DNA of 64,000 nt. It comes from Palsa-506 sp963709075 (GTDB lineage: Bacteria > Actinomycetota > Actinomycetes > Streptosporangiales > Streptosporangiaceae). Of the stretch, positions 31,609-41,500 are shown piece by piece. The position numbers and the translations under genes are program-made. Positions within the stretch are counted from its first letter, which is position 1, and the number at the start of each line of letters is the position of its first letter. Where the stretch lies: contig CAVPUY010000009.1 of NCBI GenBank assembly GCA_963709075.1, positions 1,116,001 through 1,180,000 of the forward strand, in the 5' to 3' direction. Under the pieces are notes generated by a model, which saw nothing but the letters and a program-made list of their open reading frames with translations, searched no databases and was not told where the DNA came from.

Positions 31609-32610
31609 ATGACTGAGGCAATCGCAGTCTCCGGCCTGCGGAAGGCCTACGGCCAGACATTAGCTCTGGACGGGCTGGACCTGAGCGTGGCGACGGGCGA
31701 GGTGCACGGCTTCCTCGGCCCGAACGGATCCGGCAAGACGACGACGATCAGGATCCTGCTCGGCCTGCTGCGGGCCGACGGCGGTTCCGCGCGGCTGCTC
31801 GGCGGCGACCCGTGGAGCGAGGCTACCTCGCTGCACCGCAGGCTCGCCTACGTGCCTGGAGACGTCACCCTCTGGCCGAGCCTGTCCGGCGGCGAGGTGA
31901 TCGACCTGCTCGGGCGGCTCCGCGGCGGGCTGGACGCCCAGCGCAGGAAAAGCCTGCTTGAGCGCTTCGACCTCGACCCGACGAAGAAGGCCCGCTCGTA
32001 CTCCAAGGGCAACCGGCAGAAGGTCGCGCTGATCTCGGCCCTGGCCTCCGACGTCGAGCTGCTGCTGCTTGACGAGCCAACGGCTGGCCTCGATCCGCTG
32101 ATGGAGGCGGCGTTCCGCGCCTGCATCGAGGAGGAACGTCAGCGCGGCCGCACCGTCCTGCTCTCCAGCCACATCCTGTCCGAGGTAGAGGCGCTCTGCG
32201 ACCGGCTGACCATCATCAGGCTCGGCCGGGCGGTGGAATCCGGGACCCTGGCCGGGATGCGTCATCTCACCAGGACGTCGATCTCGGCCGAGCTGGCCGG
32301 GCCGCCCGAGGGGCTTGACCAGCTTCCCGGCGTGCACCATCTCGACATCGAGGGCAGCCGGGTGCGGTGCGAGGTGGACACCGACAAGCTGGACGGGCTG
32401 CTCCGGCTGCTCACCGCCACCGGGGTACGCAGCCTGACCAGCCAGCCGCCGACGCTGGAGGAGCTGTTCCTGCGGCACTACGCGGGCGACGGGCCGCCCG
32501 CCGCTCCCGCCGGTCCCGCCGGTCCCGCCGGTCCTGCCGCGCCCGCCGGTCCCGCCGGTCCTGCCGCGCCCGCCGGGCCAGCTGCTGATCGCGGCGGAGT
32601 CCCGGCGTGA
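31609..32610 (+). CDS. ABC-2 type exporter ATP-binding protein with Ala/Pro/Gly tail
   Basis: 333 residues. Walker A FLGPNGSGKTTTIRILLG, Q-loop region LAYVPGDVTLWPSLSGGE, signature-like SYSKGNRQKVALISAL, Walker B LLLLDEPTAGLDPLME and switch LLSSHILSEVEALCD are all present, followed by the DrrA-type C-terminal domain (TLEELFLRHYAGD). The last 45 residues are a low-complexity PAGPAGPAAP repeat encoded by GGTCCCGCC-like units at 32500-32580. Its stop overlaps the permease start by 4 bases. Energises the exporter encoded next, probably for a lipophilic or antibiotic-like substrate. Confidence 0.92.
   Translation: MTEAIAVSGLRKAYGQTLALDGLDLSVATGEVHGFLGPNGSGKTTTIRILLGLLRADGGSARLLGGDPWSEATSLHRRLAYVPGDVTLWPSLSGGEVIDLLGRLRGGLDAQRRKSLLERFDLDPTKKARSYSKGNRQKVALISALASDVELLLLDEPTAGLDPLMEAAFRACIEEERQRGRTVLLSSHILSEVEALCDRLTIIRLGRAVESGTLAGMRHLTRTSISAELAGPPEGLDQLPGVHHLDIEGSRVRCEVDTDKLDGLLRLLTATGVRSLTSQPPTLEELFLRHYAGDGPPAAPAGPAGPAGPAAPAGPAGPAAPAGPAADRGGVPA
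32500..32583 (+). repeat. In-frame GC repeat coding the Ala/Pro/Gly tail
   Basis: Near-perfect 9- and 18-base units (GGTCCCGCC, GCGCCCGCC) code for Gly-Pro-Ala and Ala-Pro-Ala tripeptides at the end of the ABC ATPase. Length probably varies by slippage. Confidence 0.7.
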
Positions 32611-34205
32611 GCACGCTGGCCGGCACCGGCGCGCTCGCCAGGCTGGCGGCCCGCCGCGACCGCGTCATGCTGCCGGCCTGGGTGTACGTGCTCACCGCGC
32701 TGGTGGCCAGCACCGCGTACAGCTTCAGGAAGCTGTACCCGACGGCGGCCGGCCGGGAGCAGTTCGCGGCGACGGTAGCCCACAACCCCGCGCTGCTCTC
32801 GCTCTACGGGCCGCTGTACGGCAACTCGCTTGGATCGCTGACCGCCTGGCGGTACGGCGGGTTCGCCGCGCTCGGCGCCGGGCTGATGAGCATCTTCATC
32901 GTGATCAGGCACACCAGGGCCGACGAGGAGACCGGCCGGCTTGAGCTGGTGGGCTCCGCGGCGGTAGGCAGGCACGCGGCGCTGACCGCCGGCCTGCTGA
33001 TCGCCCTGACCGCGAACGCCGTGCTGGCCCTGCTGATGTCGGCAGGCCTGATCGCGCTCGGGCTGCCGGCCGCCGGCGCCATCGCCCTGGCGCTGTCCAT
33101 CGCGGGCTGCGGGCTCGTGTTCACCGCGGTCGCCGCGGTCGCCGCCCAGGTCGCGGTGACCGCGCGGTCGGCCCGGGGGGTCGCGATCGGCGTTCTCGGC
33201 GTGGCTTACCTGCTGCGCGCCGTCGGCGACGCGGCCGGCCAGGACGGGCCCGGCTGGCTCAGCTGGCTGTCGCCGGTCGGCTGGGCCGAGCTGATCCGGG
33301 CGTTCGATCAGGTCCGCTGGTGGGTATTCGTGCTGCCGCTGGTCACCACCGCGGCCCTCGGCGCAGCCGCCGGGGTGCTCGCCGCCCGCCGCGACTACGA
33401 CGCCGGCCTGCTGCCGCAGCGGCCAGGGCCGGCCCGGGCCGCCGCCTCGCTGCGCAGCCCGCTGGCGCTCGCCTGGCGGCTGCAGCGCGCCACCCTGCTC
33501 GGCTGGGTGCTCGGGGCGCTGGTCTACGGCGCGATCATCGGCGAGGCAGCCAAGGGCATCAGCGGCCTGCTGGACAGCGCCGAGCTCAGGAAGATCATGA
33601 CCAAGCTGGGCGGCCAGGCCGCGTTCACCGATGCCTACCTCGCGGCGATCATGAGCTTCAGCGGGCTGATCGTGGCCGGCTACGCGGTGTCCGCCGTGCT
33701 GCGGCTGCGGTCCGAGGAGACCGCGGACCGGGCGGATCCGGTGCTGGCCACCGGCGCCTCGCGGACCAGCTGGGGGCTCAGTCACCTGCTGATCGCGGCC
33801 GGCGGCGCGATCCTGATCCTGGCGGCGACCGGCTTCGGCGCTGGCGTCGGGTACGCGCTGCGGTCCGGCGGCGGCGGCAGCGAGATAGCCAGGCTGGTCG
33901 GCGCCGGGCTGGCGCAGGCACCCGCCGCGCTGGTAATCGCCGGGGTCGCGGCCGCGCTGTTCGGGCTGGCACCGAAGGCAAGCATGGCCGGCGGCTGGAC
34001 CGCCCTCGGCATCGTCGTGCTCATGCTGTTCCTCGGCGCTCTGCTGAAGCTCCCGGCCTGGGTGCTTGACATCTCCCCGTTCACCCACGTCCCCAAGCTG
34101 CCCGGCGGCACGGTCAGCGCCGCCCCGCTGGCCGGGCTGAGCCTCATCGCGCTGACGCTGGCCGTGGCCGGCCTGGCCGGCCTGCGCCGCCGCGACATCG
34201 GCTAG
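32607..34205 (+). CDS. ABC-2 type exporter permease (polyketide/antibiotic exporter-like)
   Basis: 532 residues starting at GTG 32607 inside the ATPase stop region. It has about 12 hydrophobic segments arranged as two six-helix halves, for example VMLPAWVYVLTALVASTAYS, TAGLLIALTANAVLALLMSA and, in the second half, LIVAGYAVSAVLRLRSEE. RLELVGSAAVGRHA and its counterpart RADPVLATGASRTSWGLSHL are the paired amphipathic motifs typical of the 'exporter of polyketide antibiotics' family. Works with the ATPase just upstream; probably derepressed via the palindrome at 31572-31589. Confidence 0.9.
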   Translation: MSTLAGTGALARLAARRDRVMLPAWVYVLTALVASTAYSFRKLYPTAAGREQFAATVAHNPALLSLYGPLYGNSLGSLTAWRYGGFAALGAGLMSIFIVIRHTRADEETGRLELVGSAAVGRHAALTAGLLIALTANAVLALLMSAGLIALGLPAAGAIALALSIAGCGLVFTAVAAVAAQVAVTARSARGVAIGVLGVAYLLRAVGDAAGQDGPGWLSWLSPVGWAELIRAFDQVRWWVFVLPLVTTAALGAAAGVLAARRDYDAGLLPQRPGPARAAASLRSPLALAWRLQRATLLGWVLGALVYGAIIGEAAKGISGLLDSAELRKIMTKLGGQAAFTDAYLAAIMSFSGLIVAGYAVSAVLRLRSEETADRADPVLATGASRTSWGLSHLLIAAGGAILILAATGFGAGVGYALRSGGGGSEIARLVGAGLAQAPAALVIAGVAAALFGLAPKASMAGGWTALGIVVLMLFLGALLKLPAWVLDISPFTHVPKLPGGTVSAAPLAGLSLIALTLAVAGLAGLRRRDIG

Positions 34206-34249
34206 CCCGGGCGCGGCGATGGGCGATCCGCGCCTGCGGGCCGCCCGGA

Positions 34250-35738
34250 TCAGGCGGCGCGGGCCGGCGGCCCGTGACTGTGCAGGGTCCGCAGCCGGTC
34301 AGGGCTGACTGCCATGACGGTGCCGTCCGCGTTCAGGGTGATCTGCCAGCCCCACTGGTGCACCGCGATCAGATGATGGAAGGGGCACAGCAAGATCAGG
34401 TTGATCAGCCTGGTACGGCCACCTTCACGGCGCGGCCGGACATGATGCACCTGGCACGCCGCCGGCGGCTGGCCGCAGCCGGGGAAAGCGCAGCACCGGT
34501 CCCTGGCGATCACCGCGCGCCGCAAGTGACCCGGGATCTGCTCGGTAGCCCGGCCCACGTCCAGCGGCAGGCTGATGCTGCCCGCCCGGCCGTCCAGCAG
34601 GCCGGTCCGCAGGAACGCGGCCAGCCCGGCCGGGCCGGACAACAGGTCCGCGGCATGCCGCAGCACCAGCGCCCGCACCGCCGCCGTGGCCAGGGCTGGA
34701 ATCCGCGGATGGCGGCAGGCCCGCCGGGCGGCTGGCGTGCTGGCCGCGTAACGCGGCGGCGAGCCGGTCAAGGAGCACGGGGTCGACGTGCCCGGACACG
34801 ATCGGCACGATCGACGAGTCACACTCGGCTCCAGGCGGCGCGCCGGGGCCGCGGCAGGCCCAGGCCGCCTGTCCCCAGGCGGCTTCGGCGGCGCCGGCCC
34901 CGTCCAGGCCGCGGAGCTGGTCGAGGGTCATATGGAGCTGGATCTGGGTGGGCTGCCCGGCCCGCTCGGGCAGGCAGCCCGCGCCGACCAGCCGGCGGCA
35001 TGCCTCCTCTAGCGCGTCGTGGTCGCGCTTGGCCTTGCTGCGGACATCTTCTTGGCCGGCTTTCTTGCCCAGCGACTCCAGCACCGCCTGCAGGGCGGCG
35101 GCGCATGCCGGGGTGAGATCTCCCTGCAGCCGCCCGGCACCGTGCAGGGTCAGGTCCAGCCGCAGCCACCGGTCCGCGAACCCGCCGTCGCCGCCGTCGC
35201 CGCAGGCGTCAGCCGGGGCACAGCGCTTGTGCATCTCCTCGGCCAGGCCAGCCAGGTCCGCCAGCTCCGCGCCGCCCGCGGCGGCCGCGAGCAGGATCGC
35301 ATCCGCATCCGGCTGCTTGTGCGCAGGGAGCCGGATGGTCCATCCGCAGATCGCCTTGGCCCACGAGGCGGAGATGTCCCCGGCGGCCAGCGCATCGGCG
35401 ACCGCGGGGTGGGCGGCCAGCCGCCGCGCCCAGGCACAGGCCTCGGCGGCGGCGCCTCGGGTGATCCTGGTCTGCCAGCGCAGCCAGGAGCCGGCCGAGC
35501 CCTGGCCGTCGGCTTCGAACCCGCGCTGCGCGGCGAACCCGGACAGCATCCTGGCCCGGGCCGCGACGTGCATCGCCGCGGCTTGCTCAAGCTCCCGCAG
35601 GCACTCGGCCGCGGTAGCAGCAGGCAGCGCCGCCGTCTCGGCCGATGCGAGGAATGCCAGCGCGGTCTTAGCCGTCGCCACCGCATCGGCCACCGACGCC
35701 GGAGGCGCAGGCGCAGGCCGCTGGCCGGGCTGGCACAT
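34250..35738 (-). CDS. DUF222 / 13E12-repeat HNH endonuclease-like protein (one frameshift)
   Basis: About 495 residues when joined across a shift near 34735. The long N-terminal DUF222 region contains AAECLRELEQAAAMHVAARA, ACAWARRLAAHPAVADALAA and GDLTPACAAALQAVLESLG. The C-terminus has the HNH module: CCAFPGCGQPPAACQVHHV, then GGRTRLINLILLCPFHHLIA. Zinc cysteines and the active-site histidines are intact. These multicopy actinobacterial proteins are probably remnants or carriers of mobile-element endonuclease domains; cellular role unknown. Confidence 0.85.
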
Positions 35739-35973
35739 GCGCGCACCTCCTTCGTTCGCGGCTCCGGCAACCGCCGCGCCACGCAGTCAAATCAACCCAG
35801 GCGCTGCGGATGAGCCTATTTCGAATCTGTATTTGAAGCGTAGACTCCGGGTCTGACAAAACCGCCGCCGCCCGCAGGCAAGCCGTAAGAATTTTCCGGA
35901 CATGCCTATCCCCGGCGATCTTCGCCCGGACCCGCACCTGGGCTGCCGCGCTCTGGCCGCTGCTTCGGGCAGC

Positions 35974-36561
35974 TCACGGGTAGATTTTCTTGTGCTCGGC
36001 CAGCATCGCCACGTACTTGGCGATCCGCCGCGCTCTCGTCTCCGGCCGCTGGGCATTGCCGATCCGGTACAAGATCGCGTAGCGGTTGGCGCCGCTGAGC
36101 GTCTCGAAGAACGCCCGCGCTGACTCGTTCCCGGCCAGGCCGGCGGCGAGGTCGTCCGGTACGCCAGTGCCGGACTGCGGCTCGTAGGCCGCGGCCCAGC
36201 GGCCGTCCGCCTTCGCCCGCTCGACCTCGGCCCGGCCGGCCGGCCGCATCCGGCCCGCCGCGATCAGCCTGGCCGCGCTGTCCGTGTTGATCCTGGACCA
36301 CCGGCTGCCCGGCTTGCGCGGGGTGAACCGCTGCAGCCAGTAGTCATCGTCCAGCCTGCCCTTCTGGCCGTCTATCCAGCCGAAGCACAGCGCCCCGGCC
36401 AGCGCCTCCGGGTAGCTGACGGTGGCCGGGGCGGCCGCGCCGCGCCCCTTCTTCGCGATCTTGAGCCAGACGCCGGGGGAGGATGCGTGCTCTGCCTCCA
36501 GCCACGACTCCCAGGCCGCGGCCGACTCGAAGCTGATCACCGGGAGGCTGTCGTGCGCCAT
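35974..36561 (-). CDS. YdeI/OmpD-associated family protein
   Basis: 195 residues from ATG 36561; a TTG at 36573 is the only longer start. Characteristic blocks are AAWESWLEAEHASSPGVWLK, KKGRGAAAPATVSYPEALA, CFGWIDGQKGRLDDDYWLQ, FTPRKPGSRWSRIN and, near the end, YRIGNAQRPETRARRIAKYV. The family is common in soil actinobacteria; the C-terminal YdeI-like helices occur with bacteriocin-resistance annotations, but no biochemical function is established. Divergent from the MFS exporter. Confidence 0.87.
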   Translation of the reverse strand: MAHDSLPVISFESAAAWESWLEAEHASSPGVWLKIAKKGRGAAAPATVSYPEALAGALCFGWIDGQKGRLDDDYWLQRFTPRKPGSRWSRINTDSAARLIAAGRMRPAGRAEVERAKADGRWAAAYEPQSGTGVPDDLAAGLAGNESARAFFETLSGANRYAILYRIGNAQRPETRARRIAKYVAMLAEHKKIYP

Positions 36562-36649
36562 GCAGGCAGTCAACCACGCCAGGCCGTCAGGCGGGCTTCC
36601 CGCGAAAGTTAGTTTTCATCCAGCAAATGATGGGATGCATACTGCTGAG

Positions 36650-38127
36650 ATGGTCAGCAGCGATGGCGGGACGGCCGCCACCGGCGAGCTCAGCAGCCGC
36701 CGCCGGGCACTCATCCTGGCGATCTGCTGCATGAGCCTGCTCATCGTCGGCCTGGACAGCACGATCGTCAACATCGCGCTGCCATCGATCCAGCACGACC
36801 TGCACGCGCCGGTGTCCGGCCTGCAGTGGACCATTGACGCGTACACCCTGGTGCTGGCCAGCTTCCTGATGCTGGCCGGCTCGACCGGCGACCGGATCGG
36901 GCGGCGCCGGACCTTCCAGACCGGGCTGGCCGCCTTCACTGCCGGCTCGCTGCTCTGCAGCCTGGCGCCCGGGCTCGGCTGGCTGGTCGTGTTCCGGATG
37001 GTGCAGGCCATCGGCGGCTCGATGCTCAACCCGGTGGCGATGTCCATCATCACGAACACCTTCGTCCGGCCCGCCGAGCGGGCCCGCGCGATCGGGATCT
37101 GGGGCGGCGTGGTCGGGATCAGCATGGCGCTCGGCCCGCTGGTCGGCGGCGCCCTGGTGGCCAGCGTCGGCTGGCGCGGGATCTTCTGGGTGAACATCCC
37201 GGTCGGCCTGGCCGCGCTCGTGCTCACCGCGCTGTTCGTGCCGGAGTCCAAGGGCGCCGCATCCGCGCCGGGTGGACCCGGTCGGCCAGGTGCTCGTCAT
37301 CGTCACGCTCGCGTCGCTGACCTACGGGATCATCGAGGGGCCGAACGCCGGGCTGGACCTCGCCCCGCATCCTCGGCTGCTTCGTGCTGGCGGCGGCCGC
37401 GGCCGCGGCGCTGATCAGCTACGAGCCGCGCCGCCGGGAGCCCCTGATCGACGTGCGGTTCTTCCGCAGCGCCCCGTTCTCCGGCGCGACGATCATCGCG
37501 GTCAGCGCGTTCGCCGCGCTGGCCGGCTTCCTGTTCCTGAACACCCTGTACCTGCAGGATGTTCGCGGCTACTCGGCCTTCCACGCCGGGCTTTACACGC
37601 TGCCGATGGCGCTGATGACGATCGTCTTCGCCCCGCTGTCCGGCCGGATCGTCGGCGCGCGGGGACCGCGGCTGCCGCTGATCGTGGCCGGGATCGCGAT
37701 GACCGCCGCCGGGCTGATGCTGACCGGCCTGACCGCGACGACGCCGACGAGCTGGCTGATCATCACCTACCTGGTCTTCGGCCTCGGCTTCGGCGTGGTC
37801 AACGCGCCGATCACCAACACCGCGGTGTCCGGGATGCCCAAGGAGCAGGCCGGCGTCGCGGCGGCGGTTGCCTCCACCAGCCGCCAGGTGGGCTCCTCGC
37901 TCGGCGTCGCCGTGATGGGGTCGGCCGTGATCTCGACGATGACCGGGCCGCTGCGGATCGGCTTCGCCACCGCCAGCCATGTCGGCTGGTGGATCATCGC
38001 GGGCTGCGGTGCCGTCGTGCTCGGCGTCGGCCTGCTCACCAGCGGCCGGTGGGCCAGGCAGACGGCGGAACGGACCGCGGCTCAGCTGGTGCCGGAGGCC
38101 GCAAGGGTGCCGGCGGCGGCACCCTGA
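36650..38127 (+). CDS. MFS transporter, DHA2 (EmrB/QacA) drug exporter family (two frameshifts)
   Basis: About 490 residues with 14 predicted helices. The N-terminal half has the DHA2 motif C/A signatures: LLIVGLDSTIVNIALPSIQ (helix 1), LAGSTGDRIGRRRTFQTGL (motif A), RMVQAIGGSMLNPVAMSII and GGVVGISMALGPLVGGALV (motif C). Frame changes near 37272 and 37375 cross the central loop and helix 7, after which the protein resumes with DVRFFRSAPFSGATIIAVS and SGMPKEQAGVAAAVASTSRQ. ATG 36650 is preferred; ATG 36635 is also in frame. Proton-driven export of hydrophobic or cationic compounds is the family role; substrate unknown. Confidence 0.82.
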
Positions 38128-38191
38128 TCCGCAGGCCCGGCCCGCGTCCGGCGATATTCCGGCCCAGGATTTTTAACGGGAACTTCGGTGG

Positions 38192-38977
38192 TCAGCCCTG
38201 CGCATCAGCCGTAACGGCGATCACCGAGAATGCCGCGCCCTGGTCGTCGGCTACCGTCGCCATCCGCCCGTACGGGCTGTCCCAGGCCGGGCGCAGCAGG
38301 CTGCCGCCGAGCCCGGTGACCTTGTCGACGGCGGCGTCGGTGTCGGCTACCGCGAAATAGGTCGACCAGTGCGCCGGGACCTCGGCCGGGACGTCCGCGG
38401 GGAGCCCGCCGATGCCGCCGACGATGTCGTCGCCGAGCTTCAGCGTCGCGTAGCTGAAGCCGCCGCCGCTCATGTCGTCGTAGTCGTAACCGAAGACTGA
38501 GTGGTAGAAGGCCTTGTTGCCGTCGAAGTCCCGGCTCATGTTCTCGTTCCAGCACAGCGAGCCCGGCTCGTTGGCCACCTGCGCGCCAGTGTGCGCGCGA
38601 GCCTGCCAGAGGCCGAAGGCCGCGCCGCCCGGGTCGGCGGCGACTGCCATCCGGCCGACGTCCATCACGTCCATCGGGCCCACCATCAGCTGGCCGCCGG
38701 CCGCCGTGATCCTGGCGGCCACGTCGTCCAGGCTGTCCGCGGCGAGATAGGTGGTCCAGGTGCTCGGCATCTCCGGCGGGCCCATCTTCGGCCCGATGCC
38801 GGCCGCCGGCCTGCCGCCGTGCAGGCACATCGAGTAGCCGCCGGCCTCCGGCGGCCCGGGCGGGATGTCCCAGCCGAACAGCCCGGTGTAGAACGCCCGC
38901 GCCCGGTCGATGTCGTCGACGCCGAGGTCGACCCAGCAGGGCGTGCCGCCTGGCCATGCCGTGTCGCGAGTAACCAT
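38192..38977 (-). CDS. VOC-family (glyoxalase/bleomycin-resistance-like) two-domain protein
   Basis: 261 residues with two VOC halves: CWVDLGVDDIDRARAFYTGL to GGAAFGLWQARAHTGAQ, and SLCWNENMSRDFDGNKAFYH to DDQGAAFSVIAVTADAQ. Each half has the FYxxxFGW/FGY motif and a GGxL...P...GRMA strand. This two-domain layout resembles the hydroxylase-type 27 kDa antigen Cfp30B-like proteins of mycobacteria. Metal ligands and substrate cannot be assigned. Convergent with the MFS gene. Confidence 0.88.
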   Translation of the reverse strand: MVTRDTAWPGGTPCWVDLGVDDIDRARAFYTGLFGWDIPPGPPEAGGYSMCLHGGRPAAGIGPKMGPPEMPSTWTTYLAADSLDDVAARITAAGGQLMVGPMDVMDVGRMAVAADPGGAAFGLWQARAHTGAQVANEPGSLCWNENMSRDFDGNKAFYHSVFGYDYDDMSGGGFSYATLKLGDDIVGGIGGLPADVPAEVPAHWSTYFAVADTDAAVDKVTGLGGSLLRPAWDSPYGRMATVADDQGAAFSVIAVTADAQG

Positions 38978-39077
38978 TCGCCCCTCCGGTTATCCGGCAG
39001 CCGGCCAGCCGGCTGCGCACTGCGATACTTGCGCAGGCAGCGTATACCGGGATGGCGACAATGACGGGCGGGCGCGG

Positions 39078-39593
39078 ATGGAAACCTGGGATGCGATCAG
39101 ATCCCGGCGGAACGTAAGGTCCTTCGACGGCCGGCCGGTACCTGATCAGGACCTGGACCAGGTGCTTGAGGCGGGCAGGCGCGCGCCTTCCTCGCAGAAC
39201 TGGCAGCCGTGGGACTTCATCGTCGTCACGAAGCGATCGGAACTGCGCGAGCTCGCCACCGTCTGGCGCGGCGCCGGGCACGTGGCCGAGGCCGCCGCGG
39301 CCGTCGCGCTGATCGCCCCGGTGACCGGCGACGACCGCCGCACCGCGACCTGCCAGTACGATCTCGGCCAGGCCACGGTCAGCATGATGATCGCGGCCGC
39401 CGACCTCGGCATCGGCAGCTGTCACGCCGGGGTCGGCGACCAGGAGCACGCACGGCGGCTGCTGCGCTTCCCCGCGGACCGGCGCTGCGCGTACCTGATC
39501 TCCTTCGGCTACCCGGCGGCGCGGCCGCTCGCCCCGGTGAGCAAGCCGGACCGGCGGCCGTTCGCCGAGATGGTGCACCGGGAGCACTGGTGA
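39078..39593 (+). CDS. Nitroreductase-family FMN protein
   Basis: 171 residues from ATG 39078. The FMN phosphate-binding opening AIRSRRNVRSFDGRPVP, RRAPSSQNWQPWDFIVV, QYDLGQATVSMMIAAADLG and ISFGYPAARPLAP are standard nitroreductase blocks. It probably uses NAD(P)H to reduce nitroaromatics or quinone-like substrates. The stop overlaps the next flavoprotein gene by 4 bases (GTGA), so the two are co-expressed. Confidence 0.9.
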   Translation: METWDAIRSRRNVRSFDGRPVPDQDLDQVLEAGRRAPSSQNWQPWDFIVVTKRSELRELATVWRGAGHVAEAAAAVALIAPVTGDDRRTATCQYDLGQATVSMMIAAADLGIGSCHAGVGDQEHARRLLRFPADRRCAYLISFGYPAARPLAPVSKPDRRPFAEMVHREHW

Positions 39594-40033
39594 CCGATCT
39601 CGCGGACTTCGCCCGGCTGGTGGCCGGCGACCACGGCCTGTGCGTCGTGTCCACGCTGCGCGGCGACGGCACCATCCAGTCGTCGGTGGTGAACGCCGGC
39701 GTGCTCGATCACCCGGTGACCGGCCGGCCGGTCGTCGGCCTGGTCGCCAGGGGCGGCAGCCGGAAGCTGGCCAACCTGCGGGCCAGGCCGCAGGCGACCA
39801 TCGTGGTCCGGGCCGGCTGGCAATGGGCGGCCGCCGAGGGGCCGGCCGAGCTGGCCGGCCCCGGCGACCCGCTGCCCGGTCTCGATGCCGGGCAGCTGCC
39901 GCGGCTGCTCCGCGCCGTGTTCACCGCCGCAGGCGGCACCCATGACGACTGGGACACCTACGACCGGGTGATGGCGGCGGAGCGGCGTACCGCGGTGCTT
40001 GTCGAGCCGCGGCGGGTGTACGCCAGCTCCTGA
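39590..40033 (+). CDS. PPOX-class (F420- or FMN-dependent) oxidoreductase
   Basis: 147 residues from GTG 39590. Split-barrel features: DHGLCVVSTLRGDGTIQSSV near the N-terminus, GRPVVGLVARGGSRKLANLR and ARPQATIVVRAGWQWAAAEG. The C-terminus RTAVLVEPRRVYAS is typical of the actinobacterial PPOX/F420-dependent group. Partners with the nitroreductase directly upstream. Cofactor not settled by sequence alone. Confidence 0.85.
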   Translation: MTDLADFARLVAGDHGLCVVSTLRGDGTIQSSVVNAGVLDHPVTGRPVVGLVARGGSRKLANLRARPQATIVVRAGWQWAAAEGPAELAGPGDPLPGLDAGQLPRLLRAVFTAAGGTHDDWDTYDRVMAAERRTAVLVEPRRVYASS

Positions 40034-40072
40034 CCGGCACCGCGAGCCTGCACCTGAGCACCCCGCGCCGGG

Positions 40073-41500
40073 TCACGACGGGTAGCAGTAGGAGTCGCTG
40101 GAAGCATCGCCGCCCTGCAGCCTGATCTGGTGCGCGCGCCGCCCGCGGAACGCCTCGCCTTCGGCGAAGAACCGCTCGTCCACGGTCATCCCGCCACCGT
40201 CGGCGACGTCCAGCTTGGCCATCCAGGCGCCGACGCCGTCCGGGTAGAACTGGTCGTCCCACGCCCCGTACAGCGAGTTCGTGAAGTACACCCGCTTGCT
40301 GTCCCTGCTGACCTCGACCATCTGCGGGCCGCCGCTGAGCGGCTGGTCCGGCCGGGCCGGGTGCGCCTTCCGCCCGACGATCCCGCCGATCCGGACCGAG
40401 CCGGTCTCCCGCGGGTGGAACGGGTCGGAGACGTCATACTGCTTCAGCTCGCCGGTGCCCCAGCAGGAGACGTAGAGCTTCTGGTCGTCGACCGCCAGCG
40501 CCAGGTCGGTGACCAGCGGCGGGACGGCGCCGAACGGCTGCAGGGCAGGCGGCAGGCTGTCCGCGTCGGCGGGCTCGGCCGGGATCGAGATGACCTTCTG
40601 CGCTGCCCACTTGCCGTCGTCGCCCTCGTGCCACAGCCAGATGGAGGCGGACAGGTCCTCGACGCTCACCACGACACCCACGAACCCGTACTTCTGCGTC
40701 GGGTCGTGCGCCGGGCGCAGCTCGAGCGCCATCTGGTGCTCGTCGCCGAGGTCGACGGTCTGCACGTGCTTGCGCGTCTTCATGTCCCAGAAGTGCAGCC
40801 GGTGCCCGTACTTGCGGCCGAGCAGCAGCTCGGGCACGATCCCGTCCTCGATCATCGACGGGGTGCCCCACTCGGAGGTGATGGCCACGTCGTGGTTGAT
40901 ATGCCACCACACGTCGTAGGCCAGGTACTGGTCGCCGCGGTCCGCCTCCCACTGGCCGGTCACCTCGAAGGTGTTGTGGTCGAGCAGCGCCACCCCGCCC
41001 GGGCCTTCCTGGCCGTCCCCGCCGAGGCAGGACACGAACAGCCCGCCGGGCCCGCAGTGCACGGTGTGCGGGCGTGAATACCCGGCTCGCTTGCCGAGCT
41101 CCTCCGGACCGAGCACCTTCACGATCTTCGGGGCGGCCGGGTCATCCTTGGTGTCGAGCACGTACAGCCGGGATGACCGTATCCCGGGGACGATCAGGTA
41201 CTGGCGGCCGCCGTGGTCGTGCCCGCCGCCGGGGCACAGCGCGCTCGAGCAGGCGTTCCAGCCGAAGTGGTGCAGCTCGTCGCCCAGGTTGGGCAGCTCG
41301 GTGAAACCAACGACGGAGCTGTAGCTGGCCGAAGCCGGGTCGACGTCAACCACGGCGATCGCGTCCGGCTTGTCGGCCGGCCGGGCGAAGGTGGCCACGT
41401 AAGCGAGCTTCTCCGGCGGCGCGGCGGCCGCGTCACGTGGCGAGCGGTAGAAGGTCGGGTCGCTGTGATGCTCGCCGTGCTGCTCGTGCTCGTCGGACAT
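40073..41500 (-). CDS. Selenium-binding protein 56 family / methanethiol oxidase
   Basis: 475 residues, intact, and well conserved along its length: LAYVATFARPADKPDAIAVV, GWNACSSALCPGGGHDHGGR, SRPHTVHCGPGGLFVSCLGG, WWHINHDVAITSEWGTPSMI, YGHRLHFWDMKTRKHVQTVD, SGGPQMVEVSRDSKRVYFTN and GRRAHQIRLQGGDASSDSYC. The histidine-rich positions likely bind copper as in MtoX. The family oxidises methanethiol to formaldehyde, H2S and H2O2. Cytosolic here, with no signal peptide. A perfect inverted repeat lies 22 bases upstream. Single gene, divergent from the GH3 lipoprotein. Confidence 0.9.
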   Translation of the reverse strand: MSDEHEQHGEHHSDPTFYRSPRDAAAAPPEKLAYVATFARPADKPDAIAVVDVDPASASYSSVVGFTELPNLGDELHHFGWNACSSALCPGGGHDHGGRQYLIVPGIRSSRLYVLDTKDDPAAPKIVKVLGPEELGKRAGYSRPHTVHCGPGGLFVSCLGGDGQEGPGGVALLDHNTFEVTGQWEADRGDQYLAYDVWWHINHDVAITSEWGTPSMIEDGIVPELLLGRKYGHRLHFWDMKTRKHVQTVDLGDEHQMALELRPAHDPTQKYGFVGVVVSVEDLSASIWLWHEGDDGKWAAQKVISIPAEPADADSLPPALQPFGAVPPLVTDLALAVDDQKLYVSCWGTGELKQYDVSDPFHPRETGSVRIGGIVGRKAHPARPDQPLSGGPQMVEVSRDSKRVYFTNSLYGAWDDQFYPDGVGAWMAKLDVADGGGMTVDERFFAEGEAFRGRRAHQIRLQGGDASSDSYCYPS